Below, piece after piece: positions 52,617 through 52,637 of a DNA stretch of 52,637 bases. Location: positions 1 through 52,637 of the forward strand of contig ONGM01000249.1 of NCBI GenBank assembly GCA_900317365.1. Direction: 5' to 3'. A model generated the notes under the pieces. The model saw nothing but the letters and a program-made list of their open reading frames with translations, had not been told where the DNA came from and made no database searches. The translations under genes were made by a program, and so were the position numbers. The DNA comes from an uncultured Planctomycetota bacterium (GTDB taxonomy: Bacteria > Planctomycetota > Planctomycetia > Pirellulales > Thermoguttaceae). How positions within the stretch are numbered: the stretch's first letter is position 1; each line of letters opens with the position of its first letter.

Positions 52617-52629
52617 GGCTAGGCGAGGC
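52617..52629 (-). repeat. dispersed 13-mer GCCTCGCCTAGCC, copy 3
   Basis: Exact match on the minus strand to 5228-5240, followed at the window edge by a further GAGGC unit. Confidence 0.5.
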
Positions 52630-52637
52630 GAGGCTAC

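Overview
The window looks like a chromosomal piece of a planctomycete (Planctomycetota). The signs are a DUF1559 protein with a prepilin-type N-terminus, a Tat-exported Gfo/Idh/MocA oxidoreductase, a fused SecD-SecF with a long extra N-terminus, a separate CoaC protein, several exported enzymes with planctomycete-like architectures, and a ribosomal protein cluster lacking rpmD and infA. Family-level placement is not possible from sequence reading alone. A gut-type lineage of the Pirellulales/Thermoguttaceae kind is only a guess. I saw no tRNA, rRNA, CRISPR array, insertion sequence or replication origin.

Layout. Positions 1-4055 (+) hold the end of a large DUF1998-type helicase with a Vsr-like nuclease domain, followed by a UvrD-like helicase with a RelE-like N-terminus. 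This pair resembles DNA-defence or repair modules. Positions 4173-6352 (-) hold an exported CbiX-like protein and a DUF1559 protein. Positions 6353-9353 are sparse: two BspA-type leucine-rich-repeat genes, an AT-rich island, and a 3' region with interleaved inverted repeats that could form a pseudoknot before a terminator. Positions 9354-14867 (+) form an array of five SUMF1-fold domains in three genes, interspersed with two paralogous GNAT acetyltransferases, with signs of duplication and gene conversion.

Positions 14977-22314 (-) carry an exported HEAT-repeat protein, the Gfo/Idh/MocA oxidoreductase, and yajC-secDF. Positions 22682-28517 hold a RimI-like acetyltransferase, a TPR lipoprotein (-), an exported gluzincin-type protein interrupted by an in-frame TAA, and an exported tyrosine phosphatase. 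Positions 28707-32699 (+) are housekeeping genes: tpiA, secG, yicC, gmk, rpoZ and coaC. A badly decayed gene lies on the minus strand at 32791-33391.

Positions 34137-51776 (+) are the S10-spc-alpha ribosomal protein cluster. It appears to be divided into separately transcribed blocks: rpsJ to rpsH, rplF to rplO, secY alone between two terminators, adk-map, and rpmJ-rpsM-rpsK-rpsD-rpoA-rplQ. The first two blocks start from near-consensus promoters with the same boxes and spacing (TTGACA-N16-TAAAAT), each followed by an unusually long leader. A YunG-like gene (-) closes the window. The Sec translocon is well represented (secDF, yajC, secG, secY), which fits the many exported proteins here.
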